A DNA stretch of 64,000 nt from JAJEEA01 sp965243615 (lineage in GTDB: Bacteria > Acidobacteriota > Vicinamibacteria > Vicinamibacterales > UBA8438): NCBI GenBank assembly GCA_965243615.1, contig CBDEVO010000003.1:3410001-3474000 (forward strand). Reading direction: 5' to 3'. The notes below the pieces were generated by a model. It was not told where the DNA came from and made no database searches. It was given only the letters and a program-made list of their open reading frames with translations. The first letter of the stretch is position 1. Each line of letters starts with the position of its first letter. The translations under genes and the position numbers were made by a program. This document shows, piece after piece, positions 1 to 8,785 of this stretch.

Positions 1-505
1 GCTTCATCGCGAACAGGCGGGCGCAGGCCGTGAACAGCTTCTCGACCGCCTCGGGCGACACGTGGCCCGACGCGAAGTAGCTCGGCTCGTTGCCGGCGTC
101 CGCCGTCAGCGACGCGACCATGTGCTCGAGAAGCTCTTGCAGCTCGGGCGTCGGCGCGACGTGGACGGGTATCGCCCGGGCGACCTCGGCCCGCACCTCG
201 GCGGCAGTGGCGGTGTCGGCGACGCGGATGACGTCGGGCCGGCGCGGCGGGCCGAGCAACGGCCGTGTCAGGGCGCTGCGCAGCGCGAGCGCGACGGCCC
301 CGGCCGCGTCGTCGGGCAGGACGACCGCCTGCCCGACGATGAACCCGTCGGGCAGCTCGACCCAGAGCACGATGTGGGGACGGCAGGGCTCTTCGCGATG
401 GTGGACGAAGAAGGGCGCCTCGAACCGGCCGCCGACCCACTCGCGGAAGAGTTGCGGCTGGCCCGATCCGCGGCTCCGGTGCGCGGCGGCGCGTGGCGGC
501 TTCAA
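1..505 (-). CDS. DUF6930-like hypothetical protein, C-terminus beyond left edge
   Basis: The minus strand is open from the left edge up to an in-frame stop at 533-535. It reads as a coherent cytosolic protein with blocks such as RPHIVLWVELPDGF, PLLGPPRRPDVIRVAD, HVAPTPELQELLEH and VSPEAVEKLFTACARLFA. These blocks resemble the DUF6930-type family found in many bacterial genomes, but that is from memory and the function is unknown. No ATG is available near the N-terminus; a TTG at 505-503 (then KPPRAA) is the most reasonable start. It lies on the same strand as, and downstream of, the broken PQQ dehydrogenase. The protein is truncated by the window, not by mutation. Confidence 0.6.
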   Translation of the reverse strand, partial: MKPPRAAAHRSRGSGQPQLFREWVGGRFEAPFFVHHREEPCRPHIVLWVELPDGFIVGQAVVLPDDAAGAVALALRSALTRPLLGPPRRPDVIRVADTATAAEVRAEVARAIPVHVAPTPELQELLEHMVASLTADAGNEPSYFASGHVSPEAVEKLFTACARLFAMK

Positions 506-778
506 GCGGGGAGCCTCGCGATCATGCCGGGATCATACCGCCGGGGATCCATGACGGGTTTCCAGATGCCGGCCACGACTCGTGTCGCTCGGTTCGGGAA
601 CCGCAACCGGTCCGCGGGGCGGGGCCATCGTCCGACTCCGGGAGGCGGAGGCGCACAACCGCGAGTTGGAGGGCAGCCCAACCGGCCCGCGGAGCGGGAT
701 CCTGGCGCGGCTCGCCGGCCGCGTCGGTCGGCGAGGCGGGCCCAGCCGTCTCGGCTTCGGTTCCCTGCCGGCCGCGCT

Positions 779-1639
779 CTAGTCGGGCAAGGCGAAGACG
801 AACAGGTTGTTGCCCATGCTCGGGCGCAGCTCGGGCGTCAGGGGCGCGAAGTACACCAGGGTGCGCGAGCTGCCGGTGCTGACCGCGACGTACTGCCTGC
901 CGTCGACGGCGAACGAGATGGGAAACCCGGTGATGGGCGAGCCCAGGTTCACCTCCCACAGCACGTCGCCGGTCTCCGCGTCGAGGGCGCGGAACCGGCC
1001 GTTGAGGTCGCCGCCGAACACGAGCCCGCCGGCCGTCGCGACGAGCGAGGTGGTGGCGGCCCGCTGCTCGTAGGTCCACTTCACCTCGCCGGTCTCCGGG
1101 GAGATCGCCTGGACGGTGCCGAGCTGGTCGGTGCCGGGCGCGAGCTCGCTGCGCACGACGAGCGCATAGAGCGAGGTGGCGACGCTGTCGCCGCCGGCCG
1201 TGGCCATCATCCGCGCGCAGGCGTTGCGCAACGGGAAGTACATCAGCCCCGTCGCCGGGCTGTAGGCGCCCGCCTCCCAGTCCTTGCCGCCCACCAGGGT
1301 CGGGCAGGCCAGCACCGTCTGCCCGTCGCCCGTGAAGACGACCTCCGAGTTCTCCGTGACCGCGCCGGTGGCGCCGTCGATGTCGCTGATCACGTTCTGC
1401 GTGACCGTCGGCGTCGCCCACAGGAACTCGCCGGTCTCGCGGTCGAGGGTATAGACGATGCCGGTCTTGCCGGGAATCCCGGTCACGACCTTGCGCACCT
1501 CGCCGGGCCGCAGGCGCGGGTTGATCCAGGGCACGGTCGCCGGATCCGGCGCGACCGCGGTGTCGATCAGCAGGCGCTCGAACGGGTGATCGAGGTCCCA
1601 GTGATCGTTGAGGTGCTGGTAGTACCAGACGAACTCCAC
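779..1639 (-). pseudogene. C-terminal half of PQQ-dependent dehydrogenase, separated by island insertion
   Basis: About 280 residues of a quinoprotein beta-propeller: ETGEFLWA, ACPTLVGGKDWEAGAYSP, SPETGEVKWTYEQ, ATAGGLVFGGD, LDAETGDVLWE, ending FALPD. The family normally has about 560-600 residues with a signal peptide and N-terminal blades. Here the ORF opens MEFVWYYQHLNDHWDLDHP, which is mid-protein sequence. The missing N-terminal half is at 30336-31250 and ends GEIVWY exactly where this one begins. The ATG at 1639 belongs to the inserted DNA. In the family these enzymes oxidise alcohols or aldoses in the periplasm using PQQ. This half alone is unlikely to be functional because it has no signal peptide. 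Confidence 0.9.
1620..1632. repeat. attL core of the 28.7-kb element (13-bp direct repeat)
   Basis: TAGTACCAGACGA occurs here and again, identically and in the same orientation, at 30337-30349. On the coding strand it encodes the codons for VWY in the split PQQ dehydrogenase. Flanking bases differ (g/a here, c/t at the right copy), so the identity is exactly 13 bp. The integrase gene lies 186 bp inside. Confidence 0.85.
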
Positions 1640-1817
1640 GCACAGTGTCGCTGGAAGTTCGAGATGATCCCATGTTGTCCATCTAAAGTAATCTTTTTCT
1701 GCTACTTACGGCGATTGTCGCGTCTCGATCAATCCAGGCGCGTCCACAGGAATCGCGCTGAAACCACGACCAAAACGTGGTATAGTTCGTGGAAGACATC
1801 GAGCCACGGGAGGTGCG

Positions 1818-2987
1818 ATGAAGCTGACCCAGAGACGGATCGGGACGTTGCCCGCCGGGCGCCACGGCGACTCGGACTGCAAGACCCTGTTCGTCGTCGT
1901 GCAGCCCTCCGGCTCCCGGGCGTTCGTGCAGCGGCTCACCGTCAACGGCAAGCGCGTCGACCGCGGCCTCGGCGGATGGCCCCTGCGGACGCTCGCAGAG
2001 GCGCGGGCCATCGCGTCGGCCAACCGCCGGGCGGCCCGGCTCGACGGCCGTGACCCCTTCACCGCTCCGCACAACGTCAAGCCGCTGTTCCGGGACGCCG
2101 CAGAGGCGACGTTGGCGGGCAACCGCGGACGGTGGTCCGAGAGCAGCGCCCGAGCGTTCATGCAGCCGCTTCGGGGCTGCAACGTCCTCAGGGTGCTCGG
2201 CCAGCATCGCGTGAACGCCATCAGCCGCCAGGATATCATCGGCGTGCTCAAGCCCGTCTGGACCTCGAAGCCGGCCGAGAGCCGCAAGGCGCTCCAGCGG
2301 GTTCGGGCCGTCCTCGACTGGTGCCTGGCCCACGGCCACGTCTCCGAGAACGTCGCCGCGAACGGCGGCATCAAGGCGGCTCTCCCGGTCCAGGAGCGCG
2401 TCAGGCGCCACCACGAGGCAGTCCCTTACCGGGATGTGCCGAGCGCGTACCGCAGCATTCTCGGCAGTCAGGCCGCGGATTCCGCCCGAGCCTGCGCCGC
2501 CTTTCTGGTCCTGACGGCCACCCGGTCGGCCGAGGCTCGGGGGGCGCGGTGGGACGAGATCGACCTGGGCGGCAAAACCTGGACCATACCGGCCGCACGC
2601 ATGAAGAGCAAGCGGGCGCACGTCGTGCCGCTGAGCGGCCCGGCTTTGTCGATCCTCGAGGAACGACGCGGCCTGCACAGGGGAGGGCTCGTGTTCGCCT
2701 CCGAGCGCACCGGCCGCGCCCTGTCGCAGATGGGGCTGACCCGGACGGTGCAGAACATCGCCGGCACGATCCACGGCTTCCGCTCCTCGTTCCGCGATTG
2801 GGCGTCGGAGGAGACGGCCCACGACTTCGCCGTCGTCGAAACGGCGTTGGCCCATGCGGTGGGCTCCGGGGTCGAGCGGGCGTACCGCCGCGGCGACCTC
2901 CTCGCGAAGCGTCGCCTGTTGATGGCCGCTTGGGCTGAACACGTGGCTGGTTGTGGTCGCCGGTGCGTTGACCCCGCGGTGATATAG
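1818..2987 (+). CDS. int: Tyrosine recombinase / integrase (P4-like)
   Basis: A 389-aa site-specific recombinase that most likely integrates and excises the surrounding element. The N-terminal part (about 1-80) resembles a DUF4102-type arm-binding domain, about 100-180 is the SAM-like core-binding domain, and about 200-370 is the catalytic domain. Catalytic residues are visible: R236 in LTATRSAEA, lysines in RMKSKRAHVVPL, H319-x-x-R322 in HGFRSSFRDW, H346 in ALAHAVG and the nucleophile Y356 in ERAYRRGD. The start ATG follows an RBS (gggaggtgcg). It points inward from attL. Upstream (1760-1800) are CGTGGT repeats that could be arm sites or an operator. Homologous truncated integrases lie at 37828-38607 and 41288-41500. 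Confidence 0.92.
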   Translation: MKLTQRRIGTLPAGRHGDSDCKTLFVVVQPSGSRAFVQRLTVNGKRVDRGLGGWPLRTLAEARAIASANRRAARLDGRDPFTAPHNVKPLFRDAAEATLAGNRGRWSESSARAFMQPLRGCNVLRVLGQHRVNAISRQDIIGVLKPVWTSKPAESRKALQRVRAVLDWCLAHGHVSENVAANGGIKAALPVQERVRRHHEAVPYRDVPSAYRSILGSQAADSARACAAFLVLTATRSAEARGARWDEIDLGGKTWTIPAARMKSKRAHVVPLSGPALSILEERRGLHRGGLVFASERTGRALSQMGLTRTVQNIAGTIHGFRSSFRDWASEETAHDFAVVETALAHAVGSGVERAYRRGDLLAKRRLLMAAWAEHVAGCGRRCVDPAVI

Positions 2988-2996
2988 TCGGCTGAC

Positions 2997-3200
2997 GTGA
3001 CCAGATGGGATCGGGTCAAGAGGCGGATGCGGCAGCCGCCGGGCATCGCGGCGCTCGTGAATTTCGGCGTGCTCCTGCTCGTCGAGTTCACTCGCGAGAG
3101 CGGGGCGCCGCAGGGCCACTACCTCTTGTTCCACACCGTGAATATCGGGATCATCATCTGGTGGAACATGGTGGAGCACGAGCAGAAGGGTCGACCATGA
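2997..3200 (+). CDS. Small membrane protein, 67 aa
   Basis: A 67-residue ORF starting with GTG nine bases after the integrase stop. It has a basic N-terminus (MTRWDRVKRRMRQPPG) followed by two hydrophobic stretches (AALVNFGVLLLVEF and LLFHTVNIGIIIWWNMV). The likely topology is a two-helix membrane protein. It overlaps the next ORF by ATGA, which suggests translational coupling. No family was recognised. Holin-like or element-encoded membrane roles are possible but unsupported. Confidence 0.6.
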   Translation: MTRWDRVKRRMRQPPGIAALVNFGVLLLVEFTRESGAPQGHYLLFHTVNIGIIIWWNMVEHEQKGRP

Positions 3201-3598
3201 GTGCTGCGGGATCGACCAACCCAGTGTGGAAGGAGCTCGTGTTGTTCGCAGTGATCATCGGCACCGTCTGGCTGATCATCGGTCACGCGGAGCTCCCCAA
3301 ACTCGCGGGGTTCTTCATCGTTACTGGCGTCATGCTCGTGACCGGGCGAGCACTGGGGATGAAGGTAGACCCGACCGACAAGACGTTTACGCAGCAACTG
3401 TTGTCACCACTCCCGCTCGCGTGGCTGGCTCTCGCGGTGTTGTGGGCGTTGTCGGGAGACTGGTCTTACCTCATCTTCTGGAGCGTCGTGTGGCCGCTGG
3501 CGACTTGGTGCCGCTGGCGACTTGGTGGAGAAGTGAGAAGGGGAACGCTTCCCGCGGGAGGTGTCGGTGTTGGCCCACACGGTCCTCAGCCGAGTTGA
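3197..3598 (+). CDS. Small multi-helix membrane protein, 133 aa, C-terminus altered by duplication
   Basis: Starts at the ATG overlapping the previous stop (ATGA). Hydrophobic segments are visible at about 12-30 (VLFAVIIGTVWLIIG), 34-50 (LAGFFIVTGVMLVTG) and 72-105 (LAWLALAVLWAL, YLIFWSVVW). The family was not recognised. A perfect 17-bp tandem duplication at 3494-3527 falls inside the last helix and shifts the downstream frame. The final ~30 residues (RWRLGGEVRRGTLPAGG) are therefore probably not the ancestral C-terminus. Confidence 0.55.
   Translation: MSAAGSTNPVWKELVLFAVIIGTVWLIIGHAELPKLAGFFIVTGVMLVTGRALGMKVDPTDKTFTQQLLSPLPLAWLALAVLWALSGDWSYLIFWSVVWPLATWCRWRLGGEVRRGTLPAGGVGVGPHGPQPS
3494..3527. 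repeat. 17-bp perfect tandem duplication
   Basis: CCGCTGGCGACTTGGTG is present twice back to back (3494-3510 and 3511-3527) within the membrane-protein ORF. Since 17 is not a multiple of three, it changes the reading frame. Confidence 0.9.
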
Positions 3599-3995
3599 GA
3601 CGGCCGCTCGGACCTGTTCGAGTTCCGGTGGGGTCTGCCGCCGACAAGGGTAGCGCGCCGTCGATGTGCGGCTTCCCGCCAGCGGGCGCGAGACGGATTG
3701 AGGCTGGTTTGTCGTGCACGAGACCCGCGCAGTCGATTTCCTGGCGTTCATCGCGCTGGTGGCAGCGCTCATCTCGTTCGCCCGCGTTCTCTTGCGGGCG
3801 TTGCTCAGGGCCGGTACGAGCGTCCGGATGGCCATCCACGAAAAGGCTTGGCCCGAACGCCGCGCCGCGCGGTCACGACGCCCGGGCTTTCGGGAGCACG
3901 TCGGTGGTCAACGTCGCGCTACCGCTGGCAACCCCTTGGATGACCGGATCGTCGAAGGTGACGCACTGGGCGACTTGACTGACGGAGGCCGGGTC
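3599..3995. other. Gene-poor stretch upstream of ADOP permease
   Basis: A GTG at 3714 opens a frame encoding a hydrophobic helix (FLAFIALVAALISFARVLL) that reads without a stop into the permease gene at 3996. The segment between them is Arg-rich and does not look coding. It may be a separate small membrane protein whose stop has been lost. Nothing else recognisable is present. Confidence 0.4.
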
Positions 3996-6707
3996 ATGTT
4001 CCTTGAGCAATGGCGGTACGCCTGGCGGGTCCGGTTGCGGATGCTCCTCGACCGGGACCGCGTCGACCGCGAGCTCGACGACGAGCTGCGTCATCACGTC
4101 GCGCTCGAAACCGAGTCGCGGCGTGCGCAGGGGGTGCCGCCGACCGAAGCGCGCCGGCAGGCGCTGGCGACCCTCGGAGGGATCGAGTCGGCCCGCTACC
4201 AGGTTCGCGAGGCACGGTTCGGGGCCGCGCTCGAGCCCGTGCTGCGGGACGTCCGCCACGTCCTGCGGGTGCTGTGCCGGAATCCGGGCTTCGCGGCCGC
4301 CACGGTCCTGACCCTGACCCTCGCGATCGGCGCGACCATCGCCATCTTCACCATCGTCAACACGGTGCTGCTACGGCCACTGCCGTTTCCGGACGCGGAT
4401 CGGCTCGTGACGCTCGCCTGGTCCGGCGACAGTGGCCGCGGCGGCGGGAGCAGTGGCCGCAGCTTCGGGCTCTCCGGCCCCCTTTACTTCCGCTACGTCG
4501 ACGAGAGCCGCACCCTCGACGCGGTGTCAGCGTACGAGGGACAGTCGGTCAACCTCACCGACCCTGACGATCCGCAACGCGTGTCGGCGGCGCACGTCAC
4601 GCCGTCGTTCTTCGAGGTGTTGCGAACGCCGCCGCGCCTCGGCCGGGTCTTCACCGCCGCCGACGCGCAACCGGACGCGCCGCCGGTGGTGGTGCTCAGC
4701 GATGCCCTGTGGCGCGGGCGGTTCGGCGCCGACCCGGACTCGGTGGGCCGGATCATCGACATCGACAGGACGCGCACCGAGGTGGTCGGGGTGATGCCGC
4801 CGGCATTCGCGTTTCCCGGGCCGGAGACGGCGCTCTGGCGGCCGCTACGCATCGACCGGGAGACCACGCAACTGGGCAACTTCTTCTATCGGGGCGTGGC
4901 GCGCCTTGCAGACGGCGTCACGCCGGCACAGGGGCAGGCCGAGCTGCAGACGCTCGTGTCGAATCTGCTTGACGTCTTTCCGGACCAGTACGCCGCGCCT
5001 TTTCTGGCCGAGCGCGGTTTCCGGCCCCTGATCGTCCCGCTCCTCGAGACCGTCGTGGGTGATATCCGGGCGACGCTGTGGATCCTGCTGAGCGCGGTCG
5101 GGATTCTGCTGCTGGTCGCCTGCGTCAACGTCGCCAACCTGTTCCTCGTGCGCTCCGAGGCGCGCACCGGCGAACTCGCGATCCGGTTCGCTCTGGGCGC
5201 CCGCCGCCGGGGGCTCGCGGGCTCGGTCCTCCTCGAGAGCCTGCTGCTCGGTTTGGTGGGCGGCGCGGCGGCGCTCCCGCTCGCCTGGCTGGCGGTGCGG
5301 ACGCTCGTGCTTGCCGCCCCCGGGGACCTGCCTCGGCTCCACGAGGTCTCGGTCGACGGTCCGGTACTGCTCTTCGGGCTAGTCGTCTCGGTCGCGGCGG
5401 GCCTGCTCCTGGGCCTGCTGCCGGCTTGGCGCGCGAGCGCGGTGGGGACGGCGATCAACCTGACGGCGGGCGCGCGGGGCGCCACCGCCGGCCGGGACCG
5501 ACAGCTTGCCCGAAGGGGGCTGGTGGTGGCGCAGATCTCCCTCGCGCTCACCCTGCTCGTTGGAGCGGGGTTGGCGGTGCACTCGTTCCAGCGGCTGGCC
5601 GCGGTCGAGCCGGGCTTCGATCCGACCGAGGCGCTCACGTTCGGACTGACGCTTCCGGATCGCGGCTACCCGACCCCCGAGTCGCGGCTGGCCTTCCACC
5701 GCCGAGTGCTCGAAGGTCTGAACGGCCTGCCGGGCGTCTCCGGCTCGGCGGCGGCGACCCACATGCCCCTGTCCGGCTCCAGGCGGACGTCGGACATGCA
5801 CTTCGAAGGGTGGCTCGACGCGGACGGCGGACGGCCCGTGCTCCCGTGGAAACAGGTGTCGCCCGGCTACTTCGAGACGATGGGCATAGCGCTGTTCGCG
5901 GGTCGCGAGTTCGACCGCCTGGATGCCGAGAGGGCGCCGGTCGCCATCGTGTCGCGGTCGCTGGCGGAGACGTACTGGCCGGGAGAACCGGCGTTGGGCA
6001 AGGGCCTCCGCCCGGGCGGTCTGCCGGTGCCGCCCGGCGACGGGTTGTTCCGGGTCGTCGGGGTTGTGGAGGACGTGCACGAGACGGCGCTCCACGAGGA
6101 TGCGCCGGCGATGAGCTACTACCCGATGGCGTTCACAGGTCGCCTCGACGGAGACATGACCGCCGTCCAGCCGTCCATGCGGTACGTGGTCCGCGGCTCG
6201 AACGCGGCCGCGCTGACCACCGGCGTGCGTGAGGTCGTCAATGATCTGGACTCCGGTCTCCCGATCTCGGGGATCGCTACCCTCGAGACCCTTGTCTCCG
6301 GGGCGCGCGCGCAAAGGGCGTTCGTCATGGTGCTGCTCATGGCGGCGGCCGCGTTCGCCCTGCTGCTGACGGTCGTCGGCCTCTACGGGGTCATCGCGTA
6401 CATGGTGACGCGGCGGCGCCGCGAGATCGCCGTGCGCATGGCAGTGGGAGCGCAGGCGGGCGACATCCGCCGGCTCGTGCTGGCGGAGGCAGGTGCGCTG
6501 GCGCTGGGCGGCGCGGCGCTGGGCGGCGGCGCGGCGGCGGCGCTGACCCGTCAGCTCCAGGCCCTGCTGTTCGAGACGAGTCCGCTCGAACCGGCCGTCC
6601 TCGCGGCGGTAGCAGTCCTGCTCGTTGCGATCTGCCTGCTCGCGAGCTGGCTGCCGGTGCGTCGGGCGACCCGCGTCGACCCGATGGCGGCGCTTCGCGT
6701 CGACTAA
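3996..6707 (+). CDS. ADOP-type ABC transporter permease (MacB/FtsX family)
   Basis: A 903-aa inner-membrane protein of the acidobacterial duplicated orphan permease type. The N-terminal ~90 residues form the ADOP leader (RYAWRVRLRMLLDRDRVDRELDDELRHH). Then come two MacB-PCD/FtsX units: TM1 near 110-135 (FAAATVLTLTLAIGATIAIF), a periplasmic core, three TM helices near 360-490, a second periplasmic core (ALTFGLTLPDRGYP) and three C-terminal TM helices ending VRRATRVDPMAALRVD. The start ATG has an RBS (gacggaggcc). The same frame is open further upstream to 3714 but that part is not homologous-looking. ADOP permeases often lack an adjacent ATPase, as here; the substrate is unknown. Confidence 0.88.
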   Translation: MFLEQWRYAWRVRLRMLLDRDRVDRELDDELRHHVALETESRRAQGVPPTEARRQALATLGGIESARYQVREARFGAALEPVLRDVRHVLRVLCRNPGFAAATVLTLTLAIGATIAIFTIVNTVLLRPLPFPDADRLVTLAWSGDSGRGGGSSGRSFGLSGPLYFRYVDESRTLDAVSAYEGQSVNLTDPDDPQRVSAAHVTPSFFEVLRTPPRLGRVFTAADAQPDAPPVVVLSDALWRGRFGADPDSVGRIIDIDRTRTEVVGVMPPAFAFPGPETALWRPLRIDRETTQLGNFFYRGVARLADGVTPAQGQAELQTLVSNLLDVFPDQYAAPFLAERGFRPLIVPLLETVVGDIRATLWILLSAVGILLLVACVNVANLFLVRSEARTGELAIRFALGARRRGLAGSVLLESLLLGLVGGAAALPLAWLAVRTLVLAAPGDLPRLHEVSVDGPVLLFGLVVSVAAGLLLGLLPAWRASAVGTAINLTAGARGATAGRDRQLARRGLVVAQISLALTLLVGAGLAVHSFQRLAAVEPGFDPTEALTFGLTLPDRGYPTPESRLAFHRRVLEGLNGLPGVSGSAAATHMPLSGSRRTSDMHFEGWLDADGGRPVLPWKQVSPGYFETMGIALFAGREFDRLDAERAPVAIVSRSLAETYWPGEPALGKGLRPGGLPVPPGDGLFRVVGVVEDVHETALHEDAPAMSYYPMAFTGRLDGDMTAVQPSMRYVVRGSNAAALTTGVREVVNDLDSGLPISGIATLETLVSGARAQRAFVMVLLMAAAAFALLLTVVGLYGVIAYMVTRRRREIAVRMAVGAQAGDIRRLVLAEAGALALGGAALGGGAAAALTRQLQALLFETSPLEPAVLAAVAVLLVAICLLASWLPVRRATRVDPMAALRVD

Positions 6708-6998
6708 TCTACCGAGCGCGTCAGAGCGAGACGCCGAAGCCAGGCCCTGGAGTCCGCCCCCGTAGCCATCCCGACGATTCGCCGGGGCAGGGCCCGCCTC
6801 GTCCGACCCCCTTGGCCACGGGTGAGCCTGGCGCCGCCGGTACCGCGTCAGGGTCGGCGCGGACGGCCTCGAGCTCCTCGAGGGCGTCTGCGACGTCGAC
6901 CTCGGACGCCCTTGACCTTGAGCTACGGTGGGGCTTCTTGGCCGCGACTGAGGCACACGACGGCCCCACCACCCGCCGGGATAGAATTAATTCGCCCA

Positions 6999-7373
6999 AT
7001 GACCAACAGACCCAACGAGCGGACCCGGGAACGTGACTTGCGGAATATCGCCAAGACCCTTCGCGGCGCGGCTGGCGCCGGTCCTGAGGCGCGGCACCCT
7101 GACGCCTTGCGCGACTACGCCCGGCGCATCGACGAATGGGCCGATGCCCACGTTGGACTTGTTCCACTTGAACCGGAGCCACGGCGCGGGGTTGGCGGCA
7201 AGCTGAAACGTGTGATGCGCGGCGGAATTCAGTTCCTGGCCGGATGTCTGGTGGGGTTCGTCTTCATGGCCCTGGGGTGGGGGTGGGGCGCTCTTCTCGG
7301 GGTATTGGTGGTCGTCGTCTTGTTTGCAAAGCTTGGATCGGAGACACCGGACGTCGGCAACGGGGTCCGATAA
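6999..7373 (+). CDS. Hypothetical protein with C-terminal membrane hairpin, 124 aa
   Basis: The N-terminal ~70 residues are hydrophilic with a helical segment (RNIAKTLRGAAGAG, DALRDYARRIDEWADAH). They are followed by a basic stretch and two hydrophobic helices (IQFLAGCLVGFVFMALGWGWG and ALLGVLVVVVLFAKLG). Upstream is a small AT-rich patch (atagaattaatt, 6981-6992) that could hold a promoter -10 region. No family was recognised. Confidence 0.55.
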   Translation: MTNRPNERTRERDLRNIAKTLRGAAGAGPEARHPDALRDYARRIDEWADAHVGLVPLEPEPRRGVGGKLKRVMRGGIQFLAGCLVGFVFMALGWGWGALLGVLVVVVLFAKLGSETPDVGNGVR

Positions 7374-7906
7374 TGGGCTGTTCGGTTAACCTGCCGAGTC
7401 CCGAGTGGCGACGCGGTTCCCCGGTTCCCAAGCCTTTCCTCCGCGCGCCGGCGATAGCACCGGCCCGCGCCGCGGCGACCAGCCGCAGGCCCTCGTCGAG
7501 GGCGCACCGGGCGCTCGGCGAAGCCAGTCGTGCGAGCTGGCCGGGACCGGCAGGCTGCGGTCGGCATCAGCGACGCCAGGAGCCGACAGCAGGACTTGGC
7601 GCGGCCGGCAGGGACTCGGCGGGCGTCTGCGATCGGGGGTGCAGGAGGTCGACTCGCTGTCGCGCGCCGGCGCCGCCTCGATCACGCTCATGTTAAGGTG
7701 CCGACAACATTCGTGTTGTGGTACTAACTCCAGTGCTGGCGCGCGGGCCGCCTCTCCGCACGTGATGAAAGCGCCTGCATACTGGGAGGAAGGGCGCGGC
7801 GGTGTAGGTCGACGAACCCTTTCGGCGATCCCTTCCCGGATTCCATCACGGCGCTGGGCCGCGCCTGATTCGGTCCCGCCAACATCCATCCGAGACGGAC
7901 GAATCC
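7374..7906. other. Non-coding or decayed stretch
   Basis: I see no convincing gene in 530 bases. A small perfect hairpin, ACAACA-TTCG-TGTTGT, lies at 7704-7719. The last ~60 bases precede a broken permease gene and may hold its old promoter. Confidence 0.5.
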
Positions 7907-8252
7907 ATGGCCAAGCACTCCTACCGCGGCCTGTTCGGCGAGATCGTGACGATGGCGGTGGCCACGCTGCGCGATCAGAAGGCGCGGTCGGGGCTGACGA
8001 TCCTCGGCGTCGTCATCGGGATCATGTCCATCGTCGGCAGCACGTCGCTGATCCGGGGGCTCGACCAGTCGCTGCGCGACACCATCGAGACGATGGGGCC
8101 GGACGTCATCATGCTGACGAAGTTCTCCGCTGTCAGCTTGGGCTCGGGCGAGGAGTTCATGGAGCTGATCCGCCGTCGGCATCGTCTTCGGCATGTACCC
8201 GGCCATCAAGGCCTCCAGCCTCGACCCCATCGAAGCCCTGCGCTACGAATAG
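7907..8252 (+). pseudogene. Deleted and frameshifted MacB/FtsX-type permease remnant
   Basis: The first ~85 residues are the classic N-terminus of a MacB-like permease: GEIVTMAVATLRDQKARSG, LTILGVVIGIMSIVGSTSL. Shortly after SGEEFMELIRR the frame breaks. In another frame the sequence continues as the extreme C-terminus GIVFGMYPAIKASSLDPIEA followed by LRYE and a stop at 8250-8252. About 300 central residues, including the periplasmic domain and two TM helices, are missing. The result is an internal deletion plus frameshift and cannot encode a working permease. Confidence 0.85.
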
Positions 8253-8785
8253 ATCGCGGCCTCCCTCGGGGGGGTGTGTCAAGACAGGACGGCCGGGGGC
8301 CGGTCAAAGGCCCCGGGGACCGGTTGCCTGCGAGGTACGACCATCCGTCCCGGAAGATCCCGCTTTCGGCGGCCACGGCGGGCCGCCGCTCAAGGCGGTG
8401 TGGTCAACAGGTGCGTCGCAGACTGAGGCGGATGCAGAGCCCCACCTGTCCCGGCAGACCCGAACCGACACCATCGGCGTCGCCGAGTGCGGGCTGGTCG
8501 GGTCCCCGGTCGGGCATCGCCCGCCTCGAGATGCCGTCAGGTATCGGCCGCGATGCCGCGGTCGAGGCGGCTGACCAAGCCGCGGGGTGGCTACCGAGCT
8601 TTGCGTCGGCGCTGCACCGGGATGCGCGGGCCCCGGTGAGCCTGACGCCCATCGCGGGTCTCGAACGGCACCTGCATCGCCACCAGGGCGACGCGCGCCT
8701 CGCGTAGCGCGCGGTTCGCGAGACGGTGCTCGAACGCAACCGCGAAGGACGGACGGCATGACCTCGACGACGACGGGGACGGATC
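8253..8785. other. No recognisable gene
   Basis: High-GC sequence with overlapping Arg/Pro-rich frames on both strands. None has a plausible start, composition or motif. There are inverted GGCC-rich stretches around 8290-8330 but no clear terminator. Confidence 0.4.

Noticed and set aside
62..2053. 663-codon plus-strand open frame across the left edge
   Set aside because: Arg/Pro/Gly-rich antisense shadow of the DUF6930-like gene and the dehydrogenase half; runs through attL into the integrase.
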